Shown here one piece after another: positions 1-10,501 of a stretch of 64,000 nt of DNA; within the stretch, counting starts at the first letter, position 1, and the number at the start of each line of letters is the position of its first letter. The stretch is taken from the NCBI GenBank assembly GCA_002794785.1, contig NBBA01000002.1, positions 1,488,001 through 1,552,000 on the forward strand, given 5' to 3'. Made by a program: the position numbers and the translations under genes. This DNA is from Coniferiporia sulphurascens. Taxonomy: Eukaryota > Basidiomycota > Agaricomycetes > Hymenochaetales > Hymenochaetaceae. A model generated the notes under the pieces. It was not told the origin of the DNA. It saw nothing but the letters and a program-made list of their open reading frames with translations, and did not search any database.

Positions 1-1475
1 CCCCACCACACCGGTCAGCGTTGATACCCGCAAACAATTTGTGAGTGCCGTGGGAGACTTAGGCTCCACCCCACATGTCCAGGTTTACACCGATGGCTCC
101 CGCATTGACAATAAGTCGGGTTCAGCCATCTGTGCAATGCTTGGCCCCACCCAACTCCAGTCACGCCAATTGGAGTCCCCCACCTGCGCCACTGCCATGG
201 ACGCCGAGGAATTCTCCCTCGCCACGGCCCCCGGCTGGGTAGCATGCCGCCTCCCTGCTCAACTGCGTGTCGCATTGGACATCTTCTTCCTCTCCGATTT
301 GCTGACTGCGTTGCACCTTTTCCACACATGGGCCACCATGCCTGGTGCCCACCTCCTTCACATCTGGAAGGCAGGTGTGGAAACTCTGCTGGACTCGTAC
401 CCCCAGCTCACCGTTCACTTCATGTGGTGCCCTGGACACTTGGACATCCCAGGTAATGAATGGGCTGACATGGAAGCGAAACTGGCAACTGAGCTCCCTC
501 CATCCGACCTAAAGCCCTCCACCTCCATGCTAAAAGAAGCCGCTGTCCGCACCCTCATGGACCGGTGGATGCTCTCGCTTGCCCACCCTCTTGCCTCAAC
601 TGCCGATAAGTACTTGGCGGTACATGGCCTTCCGTCACAATGACCCCGAAAGCTACTCATGCACTCGGTCGACCACCCCCGGAGTGAGCTATCCGCAGTT
701 GCTCAAGTCCTCTGTCACGCTGGTCCCTATGGGGGCTACTGGCTGAGCTTCGACTCAGCCTACCGGTGCTGACACGGCCTGATCTCGCACTGCAGGTGGC
801 ACAACCACCCCCCCTGGCCTGCACAGTTGACTGCCCACATCCTCAGTGGCTGCAGCACCTTCCACTTGTGGATACAATGTGTATGGCCACCTTGGGACCC
901 CCTCCCAACCCACCATTCTGAGTGGGCTGACAAACACCACCTCCCAGTTTTGCACCATTGGCTTAAGCTGACAGGACATCTAAACTGCCTCTCCGACCAT
1001 GCCATGGGCGCCATCAGGCTGTCTTTTGCCGCAATGGACTTAGACGGCCACCCCACCAACAAGGATATGGACCTGGACCTCCTACGGGACTACATGCGTC
1101 GTATGCTCAGACCCAGAGCCCAGGACTTGGACCCAGCCCTTTTGGAGCTATCAGGTATGACTCCCCCTTTTCCCTCTGAGTAAAGCCTGCCTTTCGAATT
1201 CCTATGAATACGTCCTGGCTGGTGCTCTCACCATCCCTTTCTCACTTCTAAGCTTCTTACTTTGCCTGCCCTCTCCCTCTTGGTTTGTTTGTAGTGATAT
1301 GTATCCCTCCTTCATCAGTCTTTCTCACTCAATAGGGGCTCTTCACACTTTGGCACCCTTCAGGGAGCAGAGCCCCTGCCCAGTTTTGTGTGATGCGCAA
1401 TGATGGGCACCTCCGTTGTTATGTAGTTAGGGCCCCCCCTTTGGGGGGAATGCTTGTAATTATGTAATACTGCAG

Positions 1476-1517
<42 letters not shown>
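1..1517 (+). mobile_element. LINE-a, 3' part of a Tad1/I-like non-LTR retrotransposon
   Basis: This is the 3' part of a LINE cut by the window edge. It holds the end of ORF2 (stop at 1181-1183) and a 3' UTR of about 300 bases. The UTR contains a C-run/G-run hairpin (about 1430-1447) and the family 3' terminus CTGCAGGAATAAT. It ends in an (AAT)n tail at about 1479-1517. The same terminus recurs at eight other places in the window. The 3' UTR (1184-1478) has no other feature I can see. Confidence 0.9.
2..1183 (+). pseudogene. LINE-a ORF2, RNase H and C-terminal domain
   Basis: This is the C-terminal part of the LINE polyprotein that degrades RNA in the RNA/DNA hybrid. The RNase H core is visible: YTDGS near base 90, DAEEFSL near 200, FLSDL near 290 and NEWADMEAK near 460 supply the D-E-D-D residues. 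Downstream is the family Cys/His stretch with HNHPPW and a modified STAHILGGC segment. One reading frame runs from base 2 to 1183, broken by TGA at 641-643 and 770-772. Sister copies have Arg codons (CGA or AGA) at these places. The N-terminal endonuclease and RT lie outside the window. It is certainly a LINE and not functional as it stands. Confidence 0.88.
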
Positions 1518-1520
<3 letters not shown>

Positions 1521-1555
1521 GACTTGGACACCCTCTGGGGCTATGTGTGAAGGTT

Positions 1556-1968
1556 GCTCAGATCCAGGACTCAGGACGTGGACCCGGCTCTTTTGGAGCT
1601 CTCAGGTACGCTCCCACCATTTCCCTCTGTCTCTTGATTGCCATTCAGATTCCCCATCAGTTTCTCCTATGGCACTTGCAGCCACTCCTTTCCTCTTCTA
1701 AGGGACTCTCCTTTCCTGATTGTGCTTTTGGCCTGGTTTGGCTTTCTGTAGTCACAATATGTATGCCTCCCTCTCCCCCCCCTTATTTATCCCTAATAGG
1801 GCATGTAAGTTCACTAGGCCTCCTTACAAGGCATGCACCCTGCCCAGTTTCACTCAATGAGCGATGATGGGCGCCTCAGTAGTTAGGTAGTTTACAGGTG
1901 GCCCCTTTGGGGCTGCAGGTGTATTGCATAGCTCAGTAGGAATAATAAATTTAAAAAAAAAAAAAAAA
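1556..1968 (+). mobile_element. LINE-b, 5'-truncated 3' end of a divergent LINE
   Basis: This short fragment starts in the last ORF2 codons (DPALLELSG equivalent near 1577-1605) and runs through a 3' UTR unlike that of LINE-a. It ends in an A-run at 1952-1968. The UTR keeps general features such as the GGGCGCCTC block near 1870, but the usual C/G hairpin is weak, so this is a separate subfamily. The 1518-1555 interval is short spacer. The A tail abuts a LINE in the opposite orientation, so an insertion into it is plausible, but no target duplication is visible. Confidence 0.75.
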
Positions 1969-2113
1969 GTAGCCTGATTTGATACCACAGCGGCCCCTGT
2001 ATCAGAATCAGGTGAGGGGGGGAGGGTTCATCAGTAAGGACGGGAATTAAGGAATGAATCGCTGCAAGTGAGTGGGCAGCGTTCCACTGGAGTACACAGA
2101 TTTGTGCACTCAT
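1969..2113 (-). pseudogene. LINE-c ORF2, N-terminal tip of AP endonuclease
   Basis: Only the first 48 codons remain, with LQWNAAHSL and LILIQGPLWYQI, the first two endonuclease motifs. The usual catalytic Glu in LIQEPPW is replaced by Gly. The ATG at 2113 overlaps the ORF1 TGA as ATGA, the arrangement found in every copy in this window. The gene is cut at 1969 by LINE-b. Confidence 0.8.
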
Positions 2114-3508
2114 TGGTCCTCCTCCATGAAGGCATTGGTGTCCTCTTCAACCTGGAGGGTGGAGTCGATGGCATGGAAGCACTTCTTCTTCGGACAGGTG
2201 GGAAGGGTGGCAGGGTGGTCGCCCTGGCAGTTAGCACAGTGGCAGGGGTGGGGGCAGGCATCTCCTTTGACTGCGTCATTTGCACAATATGTGCATGACT
2301 TATGGTGATTGGCCATCAAGTGCTGACCAGCACATTTGGTGCAACAAGCCTGGGCTTGGCAGCCCTTCTTTCCATGTCCGAGTCCTTGGCAGTGCTCACA
2401 CTGGGTGAGGCTGGGGCAGACTGGAGGGACTGAGAGGCAGAGGGAGGATCCAAATAGGTATACCCTGTTCCTTTTGAGGAGGTGAGCATGGGTTTGCCCA
2501 TCTGTGTTGACAAAGGTGAAGGATACCAGGCAAGTCTTCAGTAGAGGAAGCTTCTCTGGTAGCATAGCATAGTGTGGTGCCACCATGAAGTCGAGGTGGT
2601 GAAGGGAGGGGTTTTGTCGGACCTCCTCGAGAAGTGTCGCTTTGTTGATTGGGGGTTCTGCCTGAAGAAGACATCTGTACAGGGCACCATGGAGATGCAC
2701 AATGTCAATCTGGGTCGCACTCTGGAGGGGGTTAGTTGGAATTGGTCCGAAATGGGCCGATCTGCCGGTCTGGCTAGGCAGTGGTCATGCATATATTTCG
2801 TGAATGCGTCTGCATGGCAATCAATGATTACCAATGTGGTGGGGGTGGAGGAGGCTGGCCTTTCTGCAAAAGCTGTCACCAGGTTGCCCTTCATGTTAAA
2901 CTTGGAGGACAACATGGTGACTGCATCAGCAGTAGGCAAGGCCCGGAAGAAGCCCCGGGCCAGTTCAGTGAGAGAGGTGCCTGACTTACACATAGCAGCA
3001 GGTGCAACGAGGTCCTGTGGCATTAGAACCAAGGTGGGTTCCTTGGCATACATCTTGGGCGGGGGAGGTGGTTGCCTGACTTTCTTTGCTTTCTTTGCTG
3101 GAGTTGTCTGGGCTACAGGGGGCTGTGGGAGGTTAGCTGCAATTGCCACTAACTGAGCGTATGTCATTGGGGCTCCTGCTGGCACAACTTTCACCATGGC
3201 CTCGAGCTGAGCCAGTGTAATGGTTGTGGTGACTGATGCCACAGTGGTGGGAGCGGGGGTGGATCCTCCCACATTCATGGGAGTCTGCTGTGGGGCCTGT
3301 TGGGGCTGTGGGGCAGGGTGGGAGGCCAAGGAGGATACCTGGTGGGTGAGGTTCCCTACATCAACCGATAGGCATTTGACAACATCTGCCAGTGCTGCAA
3401 TCTGCGAGTCCGGGGGAGTAGGTTGAGCTTGAGCCTGCTGTTTAGACCTGGTGCCGAAGGAAAAAGGGGCTCTGAAGGTGGAGGAGAAGGGTGTGCTGAG
3501 GGAAATTC
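2110..3508 (-). pseudogene. LINE-c ORF1, gag-like zinc-knuckle protein
   Basis: This is the nucleic-acid-binding ORF1 protein of the LINE particle. The C-terminal part has three knuckle-like motifs: CEHCQGLGHGKKGC, CTKCAGQHLMANHHKSC and CANCQGDHPATLPTC. Upstream is the conserved globular region (MYAKEPTLVL, ISMVPC). The reading frame changes between about 2540 and 2700, so there is at least one indel. The upstream part stays open through the 3329 region to a TGA near 3508. The real start is lost. The family role is RNA binding; the RRM-like nature of the globular region is inference. Confidence 0.75.
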
Positions 3509-3552
3509 ATGCCCCCATCATGGACTGGTCATAGATCTGTTCCGCAGAGCGG

Positions 3553-3904
3553 TGGAAGCCAACCAGGAGTTGGCAACACTAAAGTTCAGCCTAGGACAGA
3601 AAGGACAAAGGTGTCTTTGTTGCTGTCAGATAGACTACATACATTCCATGCTATAACTACTCACCTTTGTTGCTGTCAGATAGACTGAGGCAACAAAGGT
3701 GCAGAAAGCGAACAGGAATAGTGAGGGAATTATGTAAGTGTAGATCTGTACAGTCCAGAGGAAATACAATCATGTGACCATCAGTCCGGTGCGTCAGGTG
3801 ACAGCCCGGCGCATCATGTGACTGACAACCCGGCGCGTCAGGTGACATCCGGACCCAGTGGTCTCCAACGTGTAGGCATCAGAGTAGTAAGCCCTGGGCT
3901 TACA
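3553..3904 (-). repeat. 3' LTR of Gypsy A (352 bp)
   Basis: On the minus strand the repeat starts TGTAAGCC and ends GGCTTCCA. These are near-perfect inverted ends with the usual TG...CA. The start lies directly after a polypurine tract. The last 116 bases recur at 17642-17757 as the remaining part of the 5' LTR. Inside are two copies of TTTGTTGCTGTCAGATAGAC (near 3613 and 3667). There are also three imperfect copies of a CGGCGCGTCAGGTGAC-like unit (3785-3850), possibly promoter elements. Confidence 0.85.
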
Positions 3905-3918
3905 CCCCTCCCCCCTCT
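3905..3918 (-). promoter_or_regulatory. Polypurine tract of Gypsy A
   Basis: On the minus strand AGGGGGGAGGGG lies immediately before the TG that opens the 3' LTR. That is the expected place for the plus-strand DNA primer. Bases 3919-4019 between it and the chromodomain stop are short A/T-rich spacer. Confidence 0.75.
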
Positions 3919-4019
3919 AAAAAATTGTTCCCCCCCCAGGGGTGAGATGCAATAGGAAAATGAAATAGGAAAGGAATTAAAAGGATGGGAGTGAGGAGGA
4001 AAATTGAAAGAAAAGAAAT

Positions 4020-4557
4020 TTAAGCAGTCCGCCCCTGGTGCCGCTCCCAAGCCTCTAAGACAAGTGGGGCAGATTCCCAGAGCTCTGTCTGGGATTTCCA
4101 CTCCTGTCCTTGGTTCCCCCAGCCTTTCCATCGGACTAGGAACTGAGTCCCCCAGCCCCGCTTGTGTTCGTCCACAATTGAATCCACCTCAAATATGTTC
4201 CGGTCTTCATCCACTGGTCCTGGCCAAGCCAGTGCTTGTCCCAGAAATAAGGCATCATCATTAGGAATGAAGCACTGGAGTTGGCTGGCATGGAACCCTG
4301 GGAAAGTCTGGTCTGAGTCCGGCAACTCCAGGGTGTACTCGGACTTCTCCAGGAATGCGGTGGAAATAGTATACGGACCATCATAGTGGGGCATAAACTT
4401 TGCAACTCGGTGCTGGCCCTTGGACTTGTATTCCTGCCTCCTGTTCTGGGTGGAAACTATGACCTGGTCCCCCACTTGGAAATGGTCATCCAGAGCCCAG
4501 TGTTGGTTGGCATGGTGTGCCTGTCGGGTCTTGGCAGCCAGAAGTGAGTCCTGCACA
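4020..4557 (-). pseudogene. Gypsy A integrase C-terminus with chromodomain
   Basis: This is the end of the pol polyprotein. It starts inside integrase (DSLLAAKTRQAHHANQHWAL), passes the beta-rich DNA-binding region (FQVGDQVIVST, GPYTISTAF) and ends with a chromodomain (EVDSIVDEHKRG, FLVRWKGWGNQGQEWKSQTE). In chromoviruses the chromodomain steers integration to marked chromatin. The frame is continuous with 12375 onward once element B and one copy of its TCCAG duplication are removed: the joined reading runs ...HWDILDVQDSLL. This segment has no stop of its own until the proper end at 4020. Confidence 0.9.
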
Positions 4558-4562
4558 TCCAG
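4558..4562. repeat. Target-site duplication TCCAG of element B (partner 12370-12374)
   Basis: TCCAG stands directly before the TGTTACAA of the 5' LTR and again directly after the TTAACA that ends the 3' LTR. Five bases is the standard duplication for Ty3/Gypsy integrases. It shows that element B is an original insertion into Gypsy A, not a rearrangement. Confidence 0.95.
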
Positions 4563-5123
4563 TGTTACAACTTTCCTTTACTTTCCCCTACTGCACTGAC
4601 TCACTTCCTCTTTGTCATCATCAGTCAGCACAACTCCCCCATTTCTCTACCTTACTCATCCTTATTTCACCTTGCACCATAAGATGCCATGATGACGCCT
4701 TATTGCACCATCATGACGTGCTTTGCTTACTGATAGCCCTACTTGTATTACCAAGGCATTCCTTGGGTTTCCATGACCTTCCATAGTCTGGTAAACTACC
4801 ATACACAGGCCGCTACCGTAGTAAACACATAGAGTAGCATATAAGCATGTAACTTCGGTAGCACAAGCCCTAAGCTTGTGCTCTTTGTTCATACAAGCCC
4901 ATTATCTGCTACCACCAGTCTACTGTGTGCCTCTTGGCCAATAGTCACTTCGTCGTAACCCGACTCGCTATAGAAGCCCTCCCGCATCCACATCGCCGAT
5001 CAGGAAGCCCCACCGACGATCCCCCCTCGACTTACGACATCCAGGAAGCCCCGTTGCCGTACCATCAGTTCCGACGATCAGGAAGCCCCGACGTCGATCA
5101 CCATGTAACCATTGAGCTTAACA
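4563..5123 (+). repeat. 5' LTR of Gypsy B (561 bp)
   Basis: It starts TGTTACAAC and ends GAGCTTAACA, with inverted ends TGTTA/TAACA. Length matches the two solo LTRs (559 and 560 bp). It contains the promoter and presumed transcript start (see 4840-4882). Its downstream third carries three spaced copies of AGGAAGCCCC. Confidence 0.95.
4840..4882 (+). promoter_or_regulatory. TATA box and predicted transcript start of Gypsy B
   Basis: TATAAG lies at 4840-4845. About 30 bases downstream, at 4872-4882, is AAGCTTGTGCT, the exact reverse complement of 5126-5136 just after the LTR. In Tf1-type elements the mRNA 5' end itself folds back to the primer site, so the transcript should start at or next to 4872. 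The TATA spacing fits this. The same pair of signals is kept in the 3' LTR (AAGCTTGTGCT at 11950-11960). Confidence 0.75.
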
Positions 5124-5125
5124 CT

Positions 5126-5136
5126 AGCACAAGCTT
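5126..5136 (+). promoter_or_regulatory. Self-primer binding site of Gypsy B
   Basis: AGCACAAGCTT begins two bases after the 5' LTR and is a perfect 11-base complement of the predicted mRNA 5' end at 4872-4882. No TGG start of a tRNA-type primer site is present. Tf1 of fission yeast and its relatives use an 11-base self-primer of this form, so this is the likely initiation site of minus-strand DNA. Confidence 0.75.
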
Positions 5137-5163
5137 TCCCAAATTTTTTTGCTGACGTATCCA

Positions 5164-6437
5164 ATGTCCAAGCACCAACCCTTTGCCCAACCTGTCGAAA
5201 CTAGCCATCCCGCAGCCAGTCTATCCCCTCATCGGAGGAACCTGGGACCACAACCTTAAGTGCTTTAAGAAAAAGCAACCCAACTCGAACGAATACGACT
5301 ACTACTCGTGGTTAGAAAACACCAACGGAGATTTCCAGTGGTTCAAAGCCAACGACGCTGAAGACGCCAGTAGTACATTCCTCCAAAACGTACCCAACTA
5401 CCGCACAATCTTCCCGAAAACCCAAACACCACCACCAATGTCGTCAACACCAGCACCAAAGGAGATCAACCTTGCTTGTCCCAACACTTTTGATGGGGAC
5501 CGAAAGTACGCCCATCGCTTCCCATCCAGTTGCGAAGCATATCTCCACATTAACCGACACATCTACACCACCGATGAGTTAAAAGTCAACTTCGTCCTCT
5601 CCTACATGCAGACAGGGACTGCAGGGGACTGGGCCATCAACCGAGAAACACTCGCATCTGCCTTTAGCCAAAGACCCCAATGGCAAGACACTAACTACCA
5701 TTGTCGGATATGGAACCTGGGGAGATTTCAAATGCGACTTCCGCAACACGTTCATCACTACAGATGATGTTGCTGAGGCATCCCAGGAGATCATGACTCT
5801 CCAACAAACGGGATCCATGGACGACTACAATAGTCGTTTCCAATCTCTCATCACACGAGCAGGGATGTCGGGAGACAACAACCTCATCCCCATCTACGAG
5901 AAAGGCCTAAAACATGGCCTTCTATCACGGGTTTTGGCCAGCTCTAAAGCGCCTACCACCATTGAGGAATGGTACCGAGAAGCCTCCAAACAAGACGCTG
6001 TCTACCAACGACTCAAGGCCCTCCGCAGCCCGGGACAACCTCCCATTAAACAAGAGAATCGTTTCCGTAATCTCGGAAACAATCAACAGCGCCAGTCTTA
6101 TCAACCAAACCAGCGCATGACACAGGGAACTACCACAGGTCGTCCACCACGCTTATCGGAGGAAGAATGAGCAAAGTGCATGCGCGAAGGACGTTGTCTG
6201 GCATGTAGGGAGAAAGGCCACAACGCGCACGATTGCACCAAGTATCAGCAGGGACCCAGCCAACAGCACACAGTCCGCACTATCGACAACGCGTTCCCAA
6301 TCATCGAAACACCAGAACCGGCCTCGACGAACCAAGCCCCTGAGGACATCGCGACTAGCATCCGTAACCTGCTCAACCAGTTTGACGAGACAAAGAAAGA
6401 CGAAATCTTCGACATCCTAGACAAACAGGGTTTTTAA
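5164..6437 (+). pseudogene. gag: Gypsy B gag (capsid and nucleocapsid)
   Basis: This is the structural protein of the virus-like particle. The likely start is ATG at 5164 (MSKHQPFAQPVE), which needs a frame change near 5200 to enter the main frame (GGTWDHNLKCFKK). The capsid region shows KVNFVLSYMQTGTAGDWA near 5580. A second indel lies near 5640, after which the frame reads TWGDFKCDFRNTF. One CCHC knuckle, CLACREKGHNAHDC, is near 6199-6240. TGA at 6168-6170 interrupts the frame just before it. The proper stop is TAA at 6435-6437, directly after a slippery heptamer. The family is certain; the start is tentative. Confidence 0.85.
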
Positions 6438-6469
6438 AGAGGAAGCTTAGACGGATGCTAAGTCTTCCT
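6428..6469 (+). promoter_or_regulatory. -1 ribosomal frameshift signal between gag and pol
   Basis: The gag frame reads CAG GGT TTT TAA. This places the heptamer G GGT TTT (6428-6434, form X XXY YYZ) directly before the gag stop. Five bases later a hairpin starts: 6440-6450 pairs with 6458-6462 and 6464-6469 (AGGAAG with CTTCCT, CTTAG with CTAAG, one bulged T, seven-base loop). Pol is open in exactly the -1 frame from 6431. Heptamer, stop, spacing and stem all match the known rule for -1 programmed frameshifting. Confidence 0.8.
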
Positions 6470-9400
6470 GTTACTATGTCTCCAATTGTAAATTCCGATC
6501 CTTCTCTCCCTGCAATGAAGATCCCAATTTCTATAATTGTTTATGACAAAACCGTCCCCACCAATGCACTCATCGATTCTGGCGCCGAAGGCCAGTTTAT
6601 CGATGCCAAATTCGTCATCAAGCATCGCATACCCACACGAACACTTGCTCATCCCATTATAGTTCTTAATGCAGACGGATCCACTAACGAGCATGGAACC
6701 ATCACCAAATACACCTGGAGACTGGTTCGCATTGAAGGGAAATCACTTCCCTTAAAGCTACTTGTAATGTCACTAGGCAAGGAAGACGTAATCCTTGGCC
6801 TACCTTGGTTAAAAAACCACAACCCGGTTATTAATTGGCAGAAAGGCACTCTCGCTATTGCAAAAGTCACCACGGCTACTTCGCTCGCTCAGGAACAGGT
6901 TAAAGAAACAAAACCTGTGGAACAGATGATTCCCCCTGAATACCACCGGTACCTTGATATCTTTCACAAAAAATCGGCGGAACGATTTCCAATCTCGAGA
7001 CCATATGATCATGCTATTGACCTCAAACCGGACTTCATACCATGCAACTGCAAAGTATACCCACTAGCACCCAAAGAATTGGCAGCACTCGACGAATTCC
7101 TAGACGAAAACCTGCGAAAAGGATACATTCGTCCGTCCAAATCACCAATGGCGTCTCCTTTCTTCTTTGTCGGGAAGAAGGATACCAGTCTGCGAGGATG
7201 CCAAGACTATCGCGCACTTAATGAAGGAACCATTAAAAACGTGTACCCACTGCCGTTGATCACAGACCTTATGGACAAACTCAAAGGAGCCAAATATTTT
7301 ATGAAATTGGACCTTAGATCGGGATACAACAATATTCGGATTAAAAACGGTGATCAATGGAAAGCCGCGTTTAAAACCCCACGAGGACTATTCGAACCAA
7401 TGGTCATGTTTTTTGGACTATGCAATTCGCCGGCCACATTCCAGGCATTCATGGATGATACGTTCCGCTTTGTAATCCTGGAAGACGGAACCTTGATCTA
7501 CATGGACGACGTACTCATTCCAGCCAACTCAATGGAAGAACTCCACCAGCGCACATGTCGCGTGCTTGAGATATGTGCAGCCAATGACCTCTATTGCAAA
7601 CCGGAAAAATGTTTATTCGGAGTACAACGTGTCGAATTCCTAGGCATGATCATTACACCGGATAACATACACATGGACCCTGTCAAATTAGCAGGAATCG
7701 CCGAATGGCCTACCCTGCGTACTGTCAAACAACTACGAAGCTTTATGGGATTCTGTAACTATTACAGACGGTTCATCCCCAGCTTCTCGGATATCGTATA
7801 TCCTCTCAACGAGCTCACACGTACAAATGAACAATGGAAATGGACACTGGAGTGAGACCAAGCATTTACAAAACTCAAAATGCTTTTTCTAGACAAACCG
7901 GCGTTACTCGTACCAGATCCCACCAAACCATTTATCCTCGAAATGGACGCATCCAAAGTAGCTTCTGGGGCGGTACTCTATCAGGCAAACTCCAATGGTG
8001 ACTTGCAACCATGTGGATATATCTCAGAAACATTTGGACCAGCCCAACAGCGATATGAAGTATATGACAGAGAACTTTTGGGAATAATACGGGGCCTTGA
8101 AGCATGGCGCCACTACCTTCTCGGAAACCCGCATACAACCACGATCTGGTGTGATCACAAAAACCTATCGTATTTCAGATCAGAACGTCGTTTATCCCCA
8201 AGACAATCACGATGGAATCTGTTCTTGTCCCAGTTCAATTGTGTGATTACACACCGACCAGGAAAGTCCATTCCTGGTGCCGATGCATTATCTAGACGCC
8301 CCGATCATGGCGAGGAACCACTAGAAGAACGGATCATGCTACCTGAGACACTGTTTATCGGAACCATTAACTCGGACCTCCAGAACCGCATTCGAGACGC
8401 CCAAGAAGGGGATTCGTTTGCAAAAACCATCCAGGATGCACGAGCACTAAAAATCCCATCACCATTCAGATTTTCACTGGATGACTGGACAATTGATTCC
8501 GGACTCCTTCGATACCAGAAACGGGTCTATATACCAGACAACGCAAAAATCAAACAGGAAATCCTACAAATGTTTCACGACCTCCCTTCATTTGGTCACC
8601 CAGGAGTATTCAAAACGTCACAACTAGTGCAACAACACTATTGGTGGCCAGGACTAACCGTATTTGTGGGGAATTACGTCAAAGGATGTGCCGCATGTCA
8701 ACAGATGAAAATCAACATGCACCCAACCAAGCCCCCCATGCTTCCGATACCCGCAGACGCGTCCATGCTTCCATTCCAGTCGGTGTCAATGGATTTCATT
8801 ACGGACTTACCTGCATCAAATGGATATGACTCAATCATGGTAGTTGTGGACCACGACTCTTCTAAGGGAATTGTCCTTATTCCCTGTCACAAGACAATTG
8901 ACGCACTCGGAACGGCAAAATGCTACCATGACAACATCTACAGGCGCTTCGGATTGCCCAAATGGATCATATCGGATAGAGGACCGCAATTCGCATCACA
9001 GGTTTTCCAGACACTATGCAAACGCCTCGGCATTAAGTCTAAACTGTCAACGGCTTACCACCCTCAAACTGACGGACAAACTGAATGGGCCAACCAGGAA
9101 GTAGAAGCCTATCTGCGCATTTATTGCGGCACATCACCTCATTCCTGGACTGACTCACTCATGGACCTGGAATTCTCACACAATATCCAGACCCATTCAG
9201 TTACCAAGACTTCACCGTTTACCATCATGTTAGGATATAACCCAATACCCATCCCCGTGGTAATAGAAGACACAGATCTCCCGTCTCTCTCACAGCGCCT
9301 ACGCCTTCTTTCATCAATCAGAAAAGAAGCGCTGGCAGCCCATGACTTGGCCCGAGCTCATATGGCACGTTTCGGGGCACGAGGCTTCAAACCATTCAAA

Positions 9401-9823
9401 CTTGGAGATAAAGTTTGGTTAGAAGCCACTAATTTGCATTTCCCCAACCGCTCCCGCAAATTATCACCAAAAAGGGAGGGACCATTTCCCATAGTTCAGG
9501 TACTATCACCCCTGAACTACCGCCTCAAATTACCCGAGGCATGGCGAATTCACCCCGTTTTCCACGCCTCACTTCTTTCGGCATACTTGGAGACCGATGC
9601 ACACGGACCTCCATTCAGTCAACCACCGCCTGACCTGATAGAAGATCAGCAGGAATATGAAATTGAGGCAATTGTCTCACACAAAGGCGCCGGGAACTGA
9701 CGGCGTTTCCTAGTCAAGTGGAGCGGATACCCGTCTTCCGAAAACCAATGGCTAGCCGAAAAAGATCTCTCACATGCTTCAGACACCCTAGAAACGTATA
9801 AAACCCTCAAAAAAATCACCTAA
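6431..9823 (+). pseudogene. pol: Gypsy B pol: protease, RT, RNase H, integrase, chromodomain
   Basis: This polyprotein copies the element RNA and integrates the DNA. Domains in order: aspartic protease (LIDSGAEGQFID near 6575), RT (LDLRSGYNNIRI near 7310, catalytic YMDD at 7499-7510), RNase H (MDASKVASGAVLYQ near 7943, ADALSRRP near 8280), integrase (zinc His/Cys with CAACQQMK near 8692, MDFITD near 8790, SDRGPQF near 8975, and the Glu in ANQEVE). A chromodomain (RRFLVKWSGYPSSENQW) ends at TAA 9821-9823. The -1 frame relative to gag is kept throughout. Two TGA codons interrupt it, 7853-7855 and 9698-9700. The second sits where the chromodomain reads GN-stop-RRFLVKW, so CGA is the likely parent. 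Confidence 0.93.
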
Positions 9824-9856
9824 CGTTCTTTATCCCCACTATTCCACTTCACTCAC

Positions 9857-10501
9857 ATGCCCACTGCCTACATAACCAACAACGAACACCTCTGGTACCT
9901 CGCCATCGCCATCCCCACGGGCCTATTTGTCTTTGTCTGCGCAATCACCTCAACCATTAGCCACCATAACCACCGCGGACGCCAATCCTCCTCACACATC
10001 CGCTACCCTACAGTCGCCAACCGCTGACCTCTCTCTCCAACTCTCCCAATCCAAAACCCCCCAGCCGAAATCCGACACCAAGAGTTCCAACCTCGTAGAT
10101 CCGCACCTACCCACCGGGATGTCATCGAGCAACTCCGACGCACTTTCCCTGAGGATTTCATCCAACCCTTGGACCTCACTGAAATCGAGTTCGAGATCGA
10201 AGGACTCGAGAACCAGCTAAGTCAATCCGATCCACCTTCGGTTGACCTACTCCTTCACCTCGCCAATCTACACGACCAGGCCGTCATTTACCATGAACTC
10301 GCACTTGCAGCCCAGCTCCAGGAACAGCGGCACCAGCGCAGAGTACCGTCGCCGCCACCACCTGGCAACACGATGCCGGTACCCGACACAGGACTCGAAC
10401 CGGCACACCGCACCCCCCTCCCGCGTACCATCCTCCAGCATGTACTGGCAGCCCCAGACCTGGATACGGACGTCAGCCGGCTTCTCGCATCCCACCCATG
10501 A
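9857..10501 (+). pseudogene. Gypsy B ORF3, small protein with one N-terminal membrane segment
   Basis: I do not recognise this protein. It starts 33 bases after the pol stop with ATG at 9857, in the same frame as pol, and is about 214 codons long. Residues 12-34 (LWYLAIAIPTGLFVFVCAIT) form a clear hydrophobic segment, followed by a His/Arg-rich turn. Positive charges after the segment suggest the C-terminal part stays in the cytosol. Residues about 95-160 are rich in Leu and Glu and look helical (EIEFEIEGLENQL). TGA at 10025-10027 breaks it, probably from CGA. Env-like genes of some Gypsy elements sit at this place, but this protein lacks a second membrane anchor. A link to Env is only a hypothesis. 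Confidence 0.6.

Larger units (their letters stand above)
1969..3552 (-). mobile_element. LINE-c, ORF1 and start of ORF2, divergent subfamily
   Basis: This minus-strand LINE fragment carries most of ORF1 and the first 48 codons of ORF2. Its ORF1 sequence is clearly different from the two common subfamilies in the window. One end touches the A tail of LINE-b at 1968/1969. The other end runs into the LTR of Gypsy A at 3552/3553, so element A probably inserted here. The opposite flank of element A is lost. Confidence 0.8.

Noticed and set aside
9857..10501. ORF3 of element B called as a retroviral-type envelope gene
   Set aside because: There is only one membrane segment near the N-terminus, no cleavage site, fusion peptide or C-terminal anchor. 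Kept as an unknown membrane protein.
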